Source of the DNA: an uncultured Acidaminococcus sp.
GTDB lineage: Bacteria; Bacillota_C; Negativicutes; Acidaminococcales; Acidaminococcaceae
Direction of reading: 5' to 3'
DNA length: 63,480 nucleotides
Assembly: GCA_900314165.1 (NCBI GenBank)
Contig: OMUE01000110.1
Location: forward strand, 1-63,480
The notes under the pieces are model-generated. The model was given only the letters and a program-made list of their open reading frames with translations, was not told the DNA's origin and searched no databases. The translations under genes and the position numbers were made by a program. How positions within the stretch are numbered: the stretch's first letter is position 1; each line of letters opens with the position of its first letter. Positions 1 through 7,810 of the stretch are shown piece after piece.

Positions 1-249
1 CGGCGGCAGTTGGAAGCTTTTTATGCCCGCATGGCAGCCTTTGACCGGAATCTGGACGCCATGTACCGGGCTTACGTAGCAGAAATTGAGCAGGAATATG
101 AAGCCTGCCATCAGGAAATCGCAGCTGCCCTGACCGGTCCTCAGGACCAGCGGCTGGCACATTCCGTCACTCTGGCCCGGCAAAAAGGTGTACAGGAAAA
201 CAAAATCATCCATAGTGTGGACGAACTGAATAAGTTGCTTGGGAAGTGA
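1..249 (+). CDS. C-terminal end of an unrecognised protein (truncated by window edge)
   Basis: The reading frame is open from base 1 and ends at a TGA at 247-249, so only the last 82 codons are visible and the true start lies outside the window. The fragment is strongly helical and charged, with several Tyr and Glu residues and a heptad-like rhythm, and ends in a Lys/Leu-rich tail. I recognise no family. The TTG at base 10 could be read as a start but has no ribosome site, so a continuing upstream gene is more likely. The 59 bases to the next promoter hold no gene. Confidence 0.6.
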   Translation, partial: RRQLEAFYARMAAFDRNLDAMYRAYVAEIEQEYEACHQEIAAALTGPQDQRLAHSVTLARQKGVQENKIIHSVDELNKLLGK

Positions 250-308
250 AAACAAAGTACCTTTTTTGATGCGCCTTTCTTTTCACTGTTCTCTGTTCAC
301 TCCCCTAG

Positions 309-337
309 TTGTCCCCATCCCATAAATACGATATAAT
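309..337 (+). promoter_or_regulatory. Promoter for the ABC transporter / lar region
   Basis: TTGTCC at 309-314 and a perfect TATAAT at 332-337 are separated by 17 bases, a good sigma-70-type promoter. Transcription would start near 344, leaving a leader of about 130 bases before the permease gene. It is the only strong promoter seen before larE, so it may drive both the transporter and the lar genes. Confidence 0.6.
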
Positions 338-344
338 AATACAT

Positions 345-448
345 CATGGGCATGAAGCTCATGGAAAGTGCTGAAGCACTGCATGACTTGAAATGGTGAA
401 TTGTACTTGGAAGGTATATGGCCCTTTGGAAAAAGGGCTGTATACCTT
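345..448 (+). promoter_or_regulatory. Structured 5' leader with three hairpins; candidate metal-responsive attenuator
   Basis: Three hairpins follow one another. The first pairs 345-351 with 357-363 (CATGGGC / GCTCATG, one G-T pair). The second pairs 367-371 with 376-380. The third is a 17-bp stem pairing 411-427 with 432-448, closed by a GGAA tetraloop. The third stem is followed by a T-rich run (449-460) and so resembles an intrinsic terminator placed inside the leader just before the ribosome site at 464-469. Such a layout is typical of riboswitches or attenuators. I cannot match it to a named class; the nearby metal-type transporter and nickel-cofactor genes make a Ni/Co or cofactor signal a reasonable guess. 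Confidence 0.5.
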
Positions 449-476
449 TGTTTTGTTTTGGAAAGGTGGTTACCCG

Positions 477-1511
477 GTGGGTATGGAAGAAACGATTTAC
501 GGCAGGCTGCTGTGGCACAGGCTGCGGATCTGCGCCTTGTTGGTGCTGCTGACGGCGCTGGCCCTGGTGGCGGACCTTTGTACAGGCTCCGCAGGGCTGA
601 CGCTGGAGGAACTCCTGACGGCTTTTATGGCCGGGCCCTCCGGCTCCACGGTCCATACGCTTATTGTCTGGATGCTGCGGCTGCCCATGAGTCTCACCTG
701 TCTGTTCGTGGGAGCAGCCCTGGGCATTGCGGGGCTGGAGGTCCAGAATCTGACCCATAATGCCCTGGCCAGCCCTTATACCCTGGGCATTACGGCCAGC
801 GCCAGCTTTGGGGCAGCCGTGTCCATCGTGTTCGGCATTTCCCTGGCAGGGTATCTGTGGATCGGCACAGTGACTCTGGCTCTCTTATTCGCCCTGTTTG
901 CGTCCGCCGGCATCTTCCTGCTGGGCAAGCGCCGGGGCATGGGAGCCAGCACCTTGGTGTTCGCGGGCATTATCACGAATTTCTTCTTCTCCGCCCTGCA
1001 GCAGTTCCTGCAGTATAAGGCTTCCCCGGAAACGGCTCAGGTCATTGCCAGCTGGAATTTCGGCAATCTGTCCCGGGCTACCTGGATCAGCGTCGTAGTG
1101 ACGGGAGTTGTGACGGTGCTGGTCACGGCCCTTTTGGCCCGCTGGTCCTGGAAGCTGACCATCCTGACTTTGGGAGAAGAACGGGCCAGAAGCCTGGGCA
1201 TCGCTACGGATCAGCTGCGGTTGTATGTGTTCGGTCTGTGTGCCCTGCTTATCGCCGTGGCTGTAGGCTTTATCGGGACCATTGCCTTTGTAGGCCTGGT
1301 AGCCCCTCATTGTGCCCGGATCCTTCTGGGTGATGACCAGCGCTTCCTTTTGCCCATGGCGGGCCTTTCCGGCAGCCTGCTGATCCTGGTATCCTCCGTG
1401 GTCTGCAAACTGTTGAGCCAGGGAGCCATGGTGCCCGTAGGCATCCTGACGTCTCTCGTAGGCGTGCCATTCCTGGCAGCTCTTCTGCTGCGGAACAGGA
1501 GGTTTTCATGA
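477..1511 (+). CDS. FecCD-family ABC transporter permease
   Basis: Inner-membrane permease of the BtuC/FecCD family, which carries iron-siderophores, cobalamin or other metal chelates together with an ATPase and a binding lipoprotein. At 344 aa it has the family's usual length, with about nine to ten hydrophobic helices and the conserved segment around GFIGTIAFVGLVAPH near the C-terminal third, the loop that contacts the ATPase. I chose the GTG at 477 because AGGTGG at 464-469 lies 7 bases upstream; ATG 483 is the alternative. The frame could extend to 393, but that part overlaps the leader hairpin. The stop overlaps the next start (ATGA). The substrate is not determined by sequence; proximity to larEBC suggests nickel, which is inference. 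Confidence 0.9.
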   Translation: MGMEETIYGRLLWHRLRICALLVLLTALALVADLCTGSAGLTLEELLTAFMAGPSGSTVHTLIVWMLRLPMSLTCLFVGAALGIAGLEVQNLTHNALASPYTLGITASASFGAAVSIVFGISLAGYLWIGTVTLALLFALFASAGIFLLGKRRGMGASTLVFAGIITNFFFSALQQFLQYKASPETAQVIASWNFGNLSRATWISVVVTGVVTVLVTALLARWSWKLTILTLGEERARSLGIATDQLRLYVFGLCALLIAVAVGFIGTIAFVGLVAPHCARILLGDDQRFLLPMAGLSGSLLILVSSVVCKLLSQGAMVPVGILTSLVGVPFLAALLLRNRRFS

Positions 1512-2290
1512 TTACACTCACATTGGACAATTTATCCGTAGCTTACGGGCCTAAGACCATCCTGCAGCCCGTGACCGCAGCTTTCAGCGGCGGTACCATG
1601 ACGGGCATCATCGGCTGCAACGGGGCCGGTAAGACCACATTATTGAAAGCCATCCATGGCACACTTCCATTTACAGGAAAACGGGAATTGCGGGACGGAA
1701 CTACGCTTTGCACAAGCCGGGATATCGCCCTGATTCCCCAGCTGGGCAGCGTGACTACCAGCCTGACAGTATTTGAAATGGTACTGCTGGGCCTATCCGG
1801 AGAACTGGGGTGGCACGTGACTCAGGAACAGCAGGAACGGGTGTTAGGCATGCTGGACGTCTTGGGCATGGGGGATTTGGCAGAGCGTCAGGTCCGGCAG
1901 CTTAGCGGGGGCCAGCAGCAGCTGGTGTTCATGGCTCAGGCTCTCGTAGGCCGGCCAAAAGTCCTGCTATTGGATGAGCCCACCAGTGCCCTGGATCTGC
2001 GGCATCAGCTGCTGGTCATGGACCTGGCCAGGCATTATACGAGACGGTACGGGGCTGTGACGTTGTACGTGCTCCACGACTTGGGCCTGGCGGCCCGGTA
2101 TAGCGACAGATTGCTTCTGCTGCAGGATGGCAGGATGCGGCTGTTAGATACGCCGGATCAGGTTTTGCGGCCGGACATTTTGGAACAGGTATATCAGGTC
2201 TCGGTGGATGTGGAGAAGAATGCTGTAGGATTTGTGCAGGTGACGCCATTACGGCCTCTGAAAAAAATCAAAGGAGCAAAATTTGAATGA
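1508..2290 (+). CDS. ABC transporter ATP-binding protein (FecE/BtuD type)
   Basis: Cytoplasmic ATPase that powers the FecCD-type permease. Visible motifs are Walker A GCNGAGKT (residues 36-43), the signature LSGGQ (132-136), Walker B LLLDEP (153-158) and an H-loop histidine in VLHDLGLA near residue 188. Length 260 aa is normal. Its start overlaps the permease stop by four bases and its stop overlaps the binding-protein start by four bases, so the three are translationally coupled. Confidence 0.93.
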   Translation: MITLTLDNLSVAYGPKTILQPVTAAFSGGTMTGIIGCNGAGKTTLLKAIHGTLPFTGKRELRDGTTLCTSRDIALIPQLGSVTTSLTVFEMVLLGLSGELGWHVTQEQQERVLGMLDVLGMGDLAERQVRQLSGGQQQLVFMAQALVGRPKVLLLDEPTSALDLRHQLLVMDLARHYTRRYGAVTLYVLHDLGLAARYSDRLLLLQDGRMRLLDTPDQVLRPDILEQVYQVSVDVEKNAVGFVQVTPLRPLKKIKGAKFE

Positions 2291-3471
2291 ACCTGAAGAA
2301 AAAATTAGCGGCGGTATTGTGTTCTACTATGCTGGTGGTAGCAGCGGCTGGCTGCGGCAGTGATGGAGCTAAACAGGCAAAGCCGGAAACAAAGGCGGAT
2401 AGCAAGACGGCTATTACGTTTACGGACTTGGAAAAACGGAATGTAAAGCTGGCTAAAATGCCTCAAAGAATCGTAATTGGGGATTACCTCCTGAACTATC
2501 TGGCTGTAGGCGGTGCCAAGGCCCTGGACAAAGTGGTGGGCATGACCATGGATGGCTGGGAAGACGTGCGCTACGGAGAAAGCCAGGTGTTTTCTGCGGC
2601 GTTCCCGAAATTGAAAAAAGGCAATCCGGACCGGATTCCCAGCATCGGCGGCTATCATAATAACGTGCTGAATATAGAAAAGATCATGTCCCTGAAGCCG
2701 GATGTGCTGCTCATTGACAAGACCCAGTTCCGGGAAAATAATCAGAACATCGACCTGTTGGAAAAAGCCGGTATTAAAGTCGTTGTGCTGGACTACCATG
2801 CGGAGACCGTGGAAAACCATACCCAAAGTACGGAAATCCTGGGGAAACTGTTAGGCCGGGAAAAAACAGCGAAAGTACAAAACGATGCCTATAAGAAAGC
2901 CTTTGAACTGGTGGACAAACGGGTGGCAGCCATCCCTACTGCAAAAAAGAACCGGAAGGTCTTTATGGAAATCGGCAATAAAGGCGCCGGAGAAATGGGC
3001 AACAGCTACCGGAACATCCTGTGGGGCTCCATGATTACCCGGGCCGGCGGCAAAAACCTGGGGGATACCCTGAAGGGCAGCTATGGCGTGTTGGATCAGG
3101 AATATGTGACCAGCCAGAACCCCGACGTCATCATCATCGGCGGCAGCATCTGGGCTAAGGACACAAAGGGCGACCAGATGCGCATGGGCTTTACGGTGCC
3201 GGAAGACCTGGCACAGAAGCGCCTGGCCGGCTTTGCGGCCAAACCGGAATGGCAGAACCTGAAGGCTGTGAAGAATAACGAAGTCTACGGCGTGGACCAC
3301 GGCAGCCTGCGGACCATGGTGGACTACACGTTCCTGGAATACATTGCCAAGATCCTGTATCCGGACGAATTCAAAGACATCGATCCTATCAAGGAAATGA
3401 ATGACTTTTATGCAAAATATCTGCCGGAAGTAAAATATACGGGGACGTTTATGATACACTTAAAGAAGTGA
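2287..3471 (+). CDS. Periplasmic/lipoprotein metal-chelate binding protein of the ABC importer
   Basis: Solute-binding lipoprotein of the BtuF/FhuD/TroA-like fold. A Lys-rich N-terminus and hydrophobic stretch end in a lipobox AAGC with the lipidated Cys at residue 23. The mature part has the family's two lobes with conserved PQRIV, PDVLLI and NPDVIII segments. At 394 aa it is longer than FhuD (about 300 aa) and nearer the length of larger clostridial homologues. It closes a three-gene operon (overlapping ATGA junctions), an order permease-ATPase-binding protein. The stop codon lies inside a purine-rich repeat. Ligand unknown: iron-siderophore, cobamide or a nickel chelate are all possible; I favour nickel only because larEBC follow. 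Confidence 0.87.
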   Translation: MNLKKKLAAVLCSTMLVVAAAGCGSDGAKQAKPETKADSKTAITFTDLEKRNVKLAKMPQRIVIGDYLLNYLAVGGAKALDKVVGMTMDGWEDVRYGESQVFSAAFPKLKKGNPDRIPSIGGYHNNVLNIEKIMSLKPDVLLIDKTQFRENNQNIDLLEKAGIKVVVLDYHAETVENHTQSTEILGKLLGREKTAKVQNDAYKKAFELVDKRVAAIPTAKKNRKVFMEIGNKGAGEMGNSYRNILWGSMITRAGGKNLGDTLKGSYGVLDQEYVTSQNPDVIIIGGSIWAKDTKGDQMRMGFTVPEDLAQKRLAGFAAKPEWQNLKAVKNNEVYGVDHGSLRTMVDYTFLEYIAKILYPDEFKDIDPIKEMNDFYAKYLPEVKYTGTFMIHLKK

Positions 3472-3537
3472 AAAGTGAAAAGTGAAAAGTGGGCGTCCAG
3501 CGGACCACTGATGTCTGACGTCTCATATCTGACGTCC
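3466..3537. repeat. Purine-rich AAAAGTG array plus TGACGTC-type short units
   Basis: Four near-perfect copies of a 7-base unit (GAAAAGT) begin inside the stop codon of the binding-protein gene, followed by GGGCGTCCAGCGG and then short degenerate units built on TGATGTCTGACGTC. Similar arrays occur immediately after several other genes in the window (15238, 22019, 60134, 62080, 63319). Confidence 0.75.
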
Positions 3538-3557
3538 ATTATTCATAGGAGGTAACC

Positions 3558-4310
3558 ATGAATTTACAGCAATTTTTCGCCGCCCATCCGAAAATCGCAG
3601 TTGCGTTTTCCGGAGGGGTGGATTCTTCTTTTCTGTTTTATTCGGCGGCTAAGTATGCCAAGGAAGTTCATGCTTATTTTGTGAAGGCGGCGTTCCAGCC
3701 GGAGTTTGAGCTGGACGATGCAAAAAGGATTGCAGCCTATGTGGGGGCGCCTTTTACGGTGCTTCATGCAGATGTGCTGGCGGATGAGCGGGTGACGGCC
3801 AATCCGGCTAACCGCTGCTATTATTGTAAACAGAACGTGTTTTCTACGATTCTTACCGCGGCAAAAGCCGATGGCTTTACAGAAATCTGTGACGGGACCA
3901 ACGCTTCCGATGATGCGTCCGACCGGCCGGGCATGAAGGCCCTGCAGGAAATGAAGGTGTTGTCTCCCCTGCGCCTGTGCGGCCTGACGAAGGCCATGAT
4001 CCGGGAACAATCCAAGGCTGCAGGATTGTTTACCTGGAACAAGCCTTCCTATGCCTGCCTGGCTACCCGGATTCCTACGGGACAGAAGATTACAGCGGAG
4101 AACCTGGCCCGGACGGAAAAGGCCGAAGGCTATCTGTTTTCCCTGGGCTTTTCGGACTTCCGTATCCGGGCTGTAGGAGATGTGGCGAAAATCCAGCTTC
4201 CCAGCAGCCAGTTTGCCTTGCTGCTGGAGCACAGGAAAGACATCTTAAAGCAGTTACAGGGACCTTATTCCGTCGTAACCCTGGACCTGGAGGCTCGGGA
4301 TGAAAAGTGA
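3558..4310 (+). CDS. larE: LarE, sulfur-transferase of nickel-pincer cofactor synthesis
   Basis: ATP-dependent enzyme that adenylates P2CMN (from LarB) and converts its two carboxylates to thiocarboxylates. A PP-loop SGGVDSS is at residues 18-24, RCYYCK at 86-91, and the conserved CLATR motif carries Cys167, corresponding to the sulfur-donating Cys of L. plantarum LarE. No other cysteine follows Cys167, which argues for the sacrificial-sulfur type rather than the [4Fe-4S]-bearing type. Length 250 aa is slightly short of the usual about 270. The ribosome site AGGAGG at 3547-3552 fixes the start. The stop overlaps larB by 11 bases. Confidence 0.93.
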   Translation: MNLQQFFAAHPKIAVAFSGGVDSSFLFYSAAKYAKEVHAYFVKAAFQPEFELDDAKRIAAYVGAPFTVLHADVLADERVTANPANRCYYCKQNVFSTILTAAKADGFTEICDGTNASDDASDRPGMKALQEMKVLSPLRLCGLTKAMIREQSKAAGLFTWNKPSYACLATRIPTGQKITAENLARTEKAEGYLFSLGFSDFRIRAVGDVAKIQLPSSQFALLLEHRKDILKQLQGPYSVVTLDLEARDEK

Positions 4311-5058
4311 CTTGAAACAACTGTTGCAGCAGGTGAAGGACGGCCAACTGTCCATAGAACAGGCCGAACTGGAACTGAAAAAACAGCCCTTTGCGGATTT
4401 GGGCTATGCGAAAGTGGACCTCCAGCGCCACGCTCGTCAGGGGGCTGCAGAAGTCATCTACGGGGCCGGCAAGACGGCAGAACAGATTGCCGGCATTATG
4501 CATGCCCTGACCCAAAACGGGGAAAAAATCGTGCTGGCTACCCGGGTGAATGAAGAAAAGGGAGCTTATTTGAAAAACGTATTCCCAGTTGTGGACTACC
4601 ATGAGGATGCCCGTGTTGCTATCCTGGGCAAACTGCCGGAACCTACGGGCCTGGGCCCTATTGTGGTGGCTACTGGCGGGACCAGCGACATCCCAGTGGC
4701 CGAAGAGGCAGCCCTGACGGCAGAAGTGCTGGGTAATCAGGTCATCCGGCTGTATGATGTAGGTGTAGCGGGACTGCACCGGCTGTTGGCCCATCTGGAC
4801 GAGCTCATGGGGGCCAGCGTGGTCATTGCTATTGCAGGCATGGAAGGGGCTCTGGCCAGCGTCATCGGAGGCCTGGTGGACTGCCCCGTCATCGCCGTGC
4901 CTACCAGCGTGGGCTACGGGGCCAGTTTTCACGGCTTGTCCGCTCTGTTGTCCATGCTGAATTCCTGCGCCAGCGGCGTGTCCGTGGTGAATATCGATAA
5001 CGGCTTCGGAGCAGGCTTTTTGGCCAGCCGCATCAACCATATGGAGGCAAAGAAATGA
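4300..5058 (+). CDS. larB: LarB, NaAD carboxylase/hydrolase of nickel-pincer cofactor synthesis
   Basis: Carboxylates nicotinic acid adenine dinucleotide at C5 and hydrolyses the phosphoanhydride to give pyridinium-3,5-biscarboxylate mononucleotide. The N-terminal helical part (1-100) is followed by a PurE-like domain with ATGGTSD (near 124-130), the [12 protein letters not shown] segment (Glu182) and the [19 protein letters not shown] motif, whose Cys223 should be the residue that adds to the pyridine ring. Length 252 aa is normal. It lies between larE (11-base overlap) and larC (4-base overlap), so the three are one translational unit. Confidence 0.94.
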   Translation: MKSDLKQLLQQVKDGQLSIEQAELELKKQPFADLGYAKVDLQRHARQGAAEVIYGAGKTAEQIAGIMHALTQNGEKIVLATRVNEEKGAYLKNVFPVVDYHEDARVAILGKLPEPTGLGPIVVATGGTSDIPVAEEAALTAEVLGNQVIRLYDVGVAGLHRLLAHLDELMGASVVIAIAGMEGALASVIGGLVDCPVIAVPTSVGYGASFHGLSALLSMLNSCASGVSVVNIDNGFGAGFLASRINHMEAKK

Positions 5059-6371
5059 ATGTACTGTACTTAGATTGCAGCATGGGCGCTGCAGGAGATA
5101 TGCTGACGGCAGCTCTGTATGAATTGCTGGATGAACAACAGAAACAGATCTATTGGGAGACCCTCAAGGCCCTGAACCTGCCCGGCGTGGAAGTGGCAGC
5201 GGAACAGGTGGCCAAGTGCGGCATCCTGGGGACCCATATGAGTGTGAGGATTCATGGACAGGAGGAAACTGGAATCGAAGAAACTGGTGCCGAAAAAACT
5301 GGGGCCGAGGCGTCTGGTGCCGGCTGTGCGCTGCACGGGCATGAGCATCATGAACAGGAACATCAGCACGAGCATGAAAACGAGCATCATCACGACCACG
5401 CACATCACCATCACCATCATGCCAGTATGCATCATATAGAAGAAATCATTGGGGCACTGCCTGTGGCGGACCAGGTAAAGACGGATGCTCTGGCGGTGTA
5501 CGGGCTCATCGCCCAGGCGGAAAGCCATGCTCACGGAAAACCGGTGACGGAGATCCATTTCCATGAAGTGGGCACGTTGGACGCCGTAGTGGACGTAACC
5601 AGCGTATGCCTAATCATGCATCTGCTGGCGCCGGACAAGGTGGTGGCTTCTCCCGTCCACGTAGGCAGCGGCCACGTGCACTGTGCCCATGGTATCCTGC
5701 CCGTGCCGGCACCGGCTACGGCCTATATCCTGCAGGGAGTGCCCACCTATGGCGGTACCATCCAGGGAGAATTGTGCACCCCTACGGGAGCAGCTCTGCT
5801 GAAGCATTTCGTAACGGAATTCGGGTCCATGCCCACCATGACCGTGCGGCAGATCGGCTACGGCATGGGCCTGAAGGACTTCCCCCAGGCCAACTGCGTC
5901 CGGGCTCTGTGGGGCACCGTGGAGCAGGGTGCTGCAGACCGGGTGGTAGAACTTTCCTGCAACATCGACGATATGACGGGAGAAGAAATCGGTTACGCCA
6001 TGGAGCAGCTGTTTGCGGCGGGAGCCATGGACGTATTTACGATTCCCATCGGTATGAAGAAATCCCGCCCCGGCATCCTGCTGTCCGTCATCTGTCGGGA
6101 AGAGGACAAGGAACTGCTGGTGAAGAACCTGTTCCTCCATACCAGCACCCTGGGCGTCCGGGAAACGGACCATCCCCGGTATATCCTGCGGCGTAAGCAG
6201 CAGCCGGTGAAGACCAGCCTGGGTACGGCACGGTTGAAAGTGGCCGAAGGCTATGGCGTCACTAGGACAAAATTCGAGTATGAGGATGTGTCTCAAATCG
6301 CTCAGGATCAGGGCATGTCCTTTAGAGATGTTACGAAGAAGCTGCTTAAAGAAAGTGGGACGGTAAAATGA
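5055..6371 (+). CDS. larC: LarC, nickel insertase, as one uninterrupted ORF with a His-rich insert
   Basis: CTP-dependent cyclometallase that inserts Ni into pyridinium-3,5-bisthiocarboxylate mononucleotide. In L. plantarum the protein is encoded as larC1 and larC2 joined by a programmed frameshift; here one continuous 438-codon frame covers both halves. Residues 70-90 are a Glu/Thr/Gly low-complexity stretch and residues 94-127 are a dense His/Glu run (about 20 His), probably a nickel-holding loop. The N-terminal [11 protein letters not shown] motif and the C-terminal GIKKSRPG-like segment (here [10 protein letters not shown]) are typical of the family. Overlaps larB and the next gene by four bases each. 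Confidence 0.93.
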   Translation: MNVLYLDCSMGAAGDMLTAALYELLDEQQKQIYWETLKALNLPGVEVAAEQVAKCGILGTHMSVRIHGQEETGIEETGAEKTGAEASGAGCALHGHEHHEQEHQHEHENEHHHDHAHHHHHHASMHHIEEIIGALPVADQVKTDALAVYGLIAQAESHAHGKPVTEIHFHEVGTLDAVVDVTSVCLIMHLLAPDKVVASPVHVGSGHVHCAHGILPVPAPATAYILQGVPTYGGTIQGELCTPTGAALLKHFVTEFGSMPTMTVRQIGYGMGLKDFPQANCVRALWGTVEQGAADRVVELSCNIDDMTGEEIGYAMEQLFAAGAMDVFTIPIGMKKSRPGILLSVICREEDKELLVKNLFLHTSTLGVRETDHPRYILRRKQQPVKTSLGTARLKVAEGYGVTRTKFEYEDVSQIAQDQGMSFRDVTKKLLKESGTVK

Positions 6372-6778
6372 ACGTTCTCGTCATAGACGCTCAGGGAGGC
6401 GGCATCGGACGGCAGGTGGTCAACAGCCTGAAAAAACGCTTCCCGGATATAGAGATTACGGCTGTGGGTACTAATAGCGCAGCTACGGCAGCTATGTTGA
6501 AGGCGGGAGCGGACCATGGGGCCACAGGGGAAAATCCGGTGGTCGTGTGCGCCAAAAGGGCGGATGTGATTGTGGGCCCTATCGGTATGGTCATTGCGGA
6601 CGCCATGTATGGGGAAATCACGCCGAAAATGGCTCTGGCTATCGGCCAAAGCCCGGCCAGGCGGATCCTGATTCCCGTAAACCACTGTGATAATATTATT
6701 GCGGGTGTGACAGATTACTCGCTGTCCCGTTTAGTAGAGCAGGTCGTGGATCTGGTGGGGAAGGAAATTGAAAAATGA
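6368..6778 (+). CDS. DUF3842 family protein, coupled to larC
   Basis: Small 136-aa protein with an N-terminal Rossmann-like motif IDAQGGGIGRQ (residues 6-16), then GTNSAATAAMLKAGAD (about 39-54), a GPIGMVIADAMYGEITPKMA segment and ILIPVNHCDN (about 98-107). I recognise it as DUF3842, a family of unknown function with nucleotide-binding look. Its ATG overlaps the larC stop (ATGA), so it is translated with the nickel-cofactor genes and may act with them, for instance in handling a nucleotide precursor. That role is inference. The single Cys in VNHC and the one in VVVCAK are the only thiols. Confidence 0.8.
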   Translation: MNVLVIDAQGGGIGRQVVNSLKKRFPDIEITAVGTNSAATAAMLKAGADHGATGENPVVVCAKRADVIVGPIGMVIADAMYGEITPKMALAIGQSPARRILIPVNHCDNIIAGVTDYSLSRLVEQVVDLVGKEIEK

Positions 6779-6780
6779 TG

Positions 6781-6920
6781 AACCCACCACCATTCCAACT
6801 CTTGGATTCTTGGAAAGGAATGGTCCCCGCCCTTGAAAAGGGCGGACTTTAAGATACTTGTCCGGAATCTCTGTCCGCCCTTTTCAAGGGCGGGGGACCG
6901 GCGTAGCCGGTGGTGGGTTC
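6781..6920. repeat. 140-bp palindromic element, family A (MITE/REP-like)
   Basis: The element starts with AACCCACCACC and ends with the inverted GGTGGTGGGTT. Inside, CCCCGCCCTT at 6826-6835 faces AAGGGCGGGG at 6886-6895, and GGGCGGAC faces GTCCGCCC. The right half (6873-6920) is repeated at 23696-23745, and a reversed half copy lies at 36467-36514. It begins right after the DUF3842 stop and could also end lar-region transcripts. There is no coding capacity. Confidence 0.8.
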
Positions 6921-6949
6921 GTAAAGACCTGCAAGAGGAAAGGATTATA

Positions 6950-7486
6950 ATGGATAAACGCAAACCATATCGTCCAGAGCTTTCGCTGGAACTGTTGGCA
7001 AAGGTCAGCCAATATATAAAAGAAAACTATACGGGGGAACTGCTGGAGAAGCAGGAAAGTGCCATACTTTATGATGCGGCATTGGAAAAGCCCTGTTCAC
7101 GGCTCCGTATGGCCCCGCGGGCTTCTCTGGCTGAAATGCTGCAGCATGTAGGGGAATCCTTTCAGCAGCGGCTGCTGCGGTTCATAGACGAGCGAGGCTT
7201 GACGGATCCGGAAGTCTATAAGGCAGCCAACGTGGACCGGAAGCTGTTCTCCAAGATCCGCTGCAACAAGGACTACATCCCAAAGAAAAAGACCATCGTG
7301 GCTCTGGCTATCGCCCTGAAGCTGAACCTGGACGACACCCAGAATCTGCTGGCCACTGCCGGCTTCCGGCTTACTACCAGCAACAAGGCAGATTTGATTG
7401 TCATGTTTTGTTTGGAAAATGACGTATATGATATTTATGAGGTCAATGCTCTGCTGGACCGGTGGGGAGAGCAGGAATTGAATTAA
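6950..7486 (+). CDS. Helix-turn-helix protein, partner of the following vWA gene
   Basis: 178-aa cytoplasmic protein. The first half (1-65) is helical with no clear family. Residues about 70-178 form an HTH-like domain of the kind seen beside vWA or macro-domain genes in Firmicutes, recognisable by the segments RLLRFIDERGL, DVYKAANVDRKLFSKIR-like (here EVYKAANVDRKLFSKIR) and KKTIVALAIALKLNLDDTQ. Start at ATG 6950 is set by GAGGAAAGG at 6934-6942; the frame extends back to 6833 only through palindromic repeat DNA. A strong terminator follows. It is probably a DNA-binding regulator; target unknown. Confidence 0.8.
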   Translation: MDKRKPYRPELSLELLAKVSQYIKENYTGELLEKQESAILYDAALEKPCSRLRMAPRASLAEMLQHVGESFQQRLLRFIDERGLTDPEVYKAANVDRKLFSKIRCNKDYIPKKKTIVALAIALKLNLDDTQNLLATAGFRLTTSNKADLIVMFCLENDVYDIYEVNALLDRWGEQELN

Positions 7487-7537
7487 AAAAAGATTGGGCT
7501 GTGAAAAAACGTGATTTTCACAGCCCAATCTTTTTTT
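7485..7537 (+). terminator. Intrinsic terminator after the HTH gene
   Basis: A 23-bp stem pairs 7485-7507 with 7515-7537; the core GATTGGGCTGTGAAAA faces TTTTCACAGCCCAATC, with A-run and T-run flanks. It would work on both strands. Confidence 0.9.
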
Positions 7538-7810
7538 ATATAAAATATACACTCAATTTCAGTACGAATCCGTAGGGGTTCATCGTGAGATGAACCCACA
7601 AAAGTATATTCTTGCTAAGAATCCTTTGTGGGCGCATCTCACGATGCGCCCCTACGGGTTAGTGCAAACAGAAAGGTATTTGCAAATTCTTATACTAGAG
7701 ATAAGCAAAGGACTGTGATTTTTCACAGCCTCTTTTGTCGCTCTGCAAGCGACCACTTCTTCCATCCGGGAAACTATACTTAAAGTAACAAAAATAAGGA
7801 GGTCCTGGAT
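7538..7810. other. Gene-free stretch: family B palindrome, small hairpin, vWA ribosome site
   Basis: With the terminator above, 324 bases separate the HTH and vWA genes. It holds a family B element (7564-7667), a small hairpin CTGTGA-TTTT-TCACAG at 7713-7728 followed by TCTTTT, and AGGAGGT at 7798-7804 for the vWA gene. No convincing promoter stands out beyond AT-rich TATACT-like sequence near 7774. Confidence 0.6.
7564..7667. repeat. Family B palindromic element (CCGTAGGGG...CCCCTACGG)
   Basis: The ends are inverted CCGTAGGGG / CCCCTACGGG. Each arm is itself a hairpin, GGGTTCATC-GTGA-GATGAACCC on the left and GGGCGCATC-TCAC-GATGCGCCC on the right, separated by about 25 A/T-rich bases. The copy at 37948-38050 is nearly identical over about 100 bases. 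Shorter or diverged copies lie at 11826, 23472, 30297 and 47377. Confidence 0.85.

Noticed and set aside
6833..6949. N-terminal extension of the HTH protein
   Set aside because: It is translated from the family A palindrome; GAGGAAAGG precedes ATG 6950.
7538..7700. Repeat considered as a CRISPR array or small RNA gene
   Set aside because: There is a single palindromic unit with two arms, no regular spacers, and the same unit is dispersed elsewhere.
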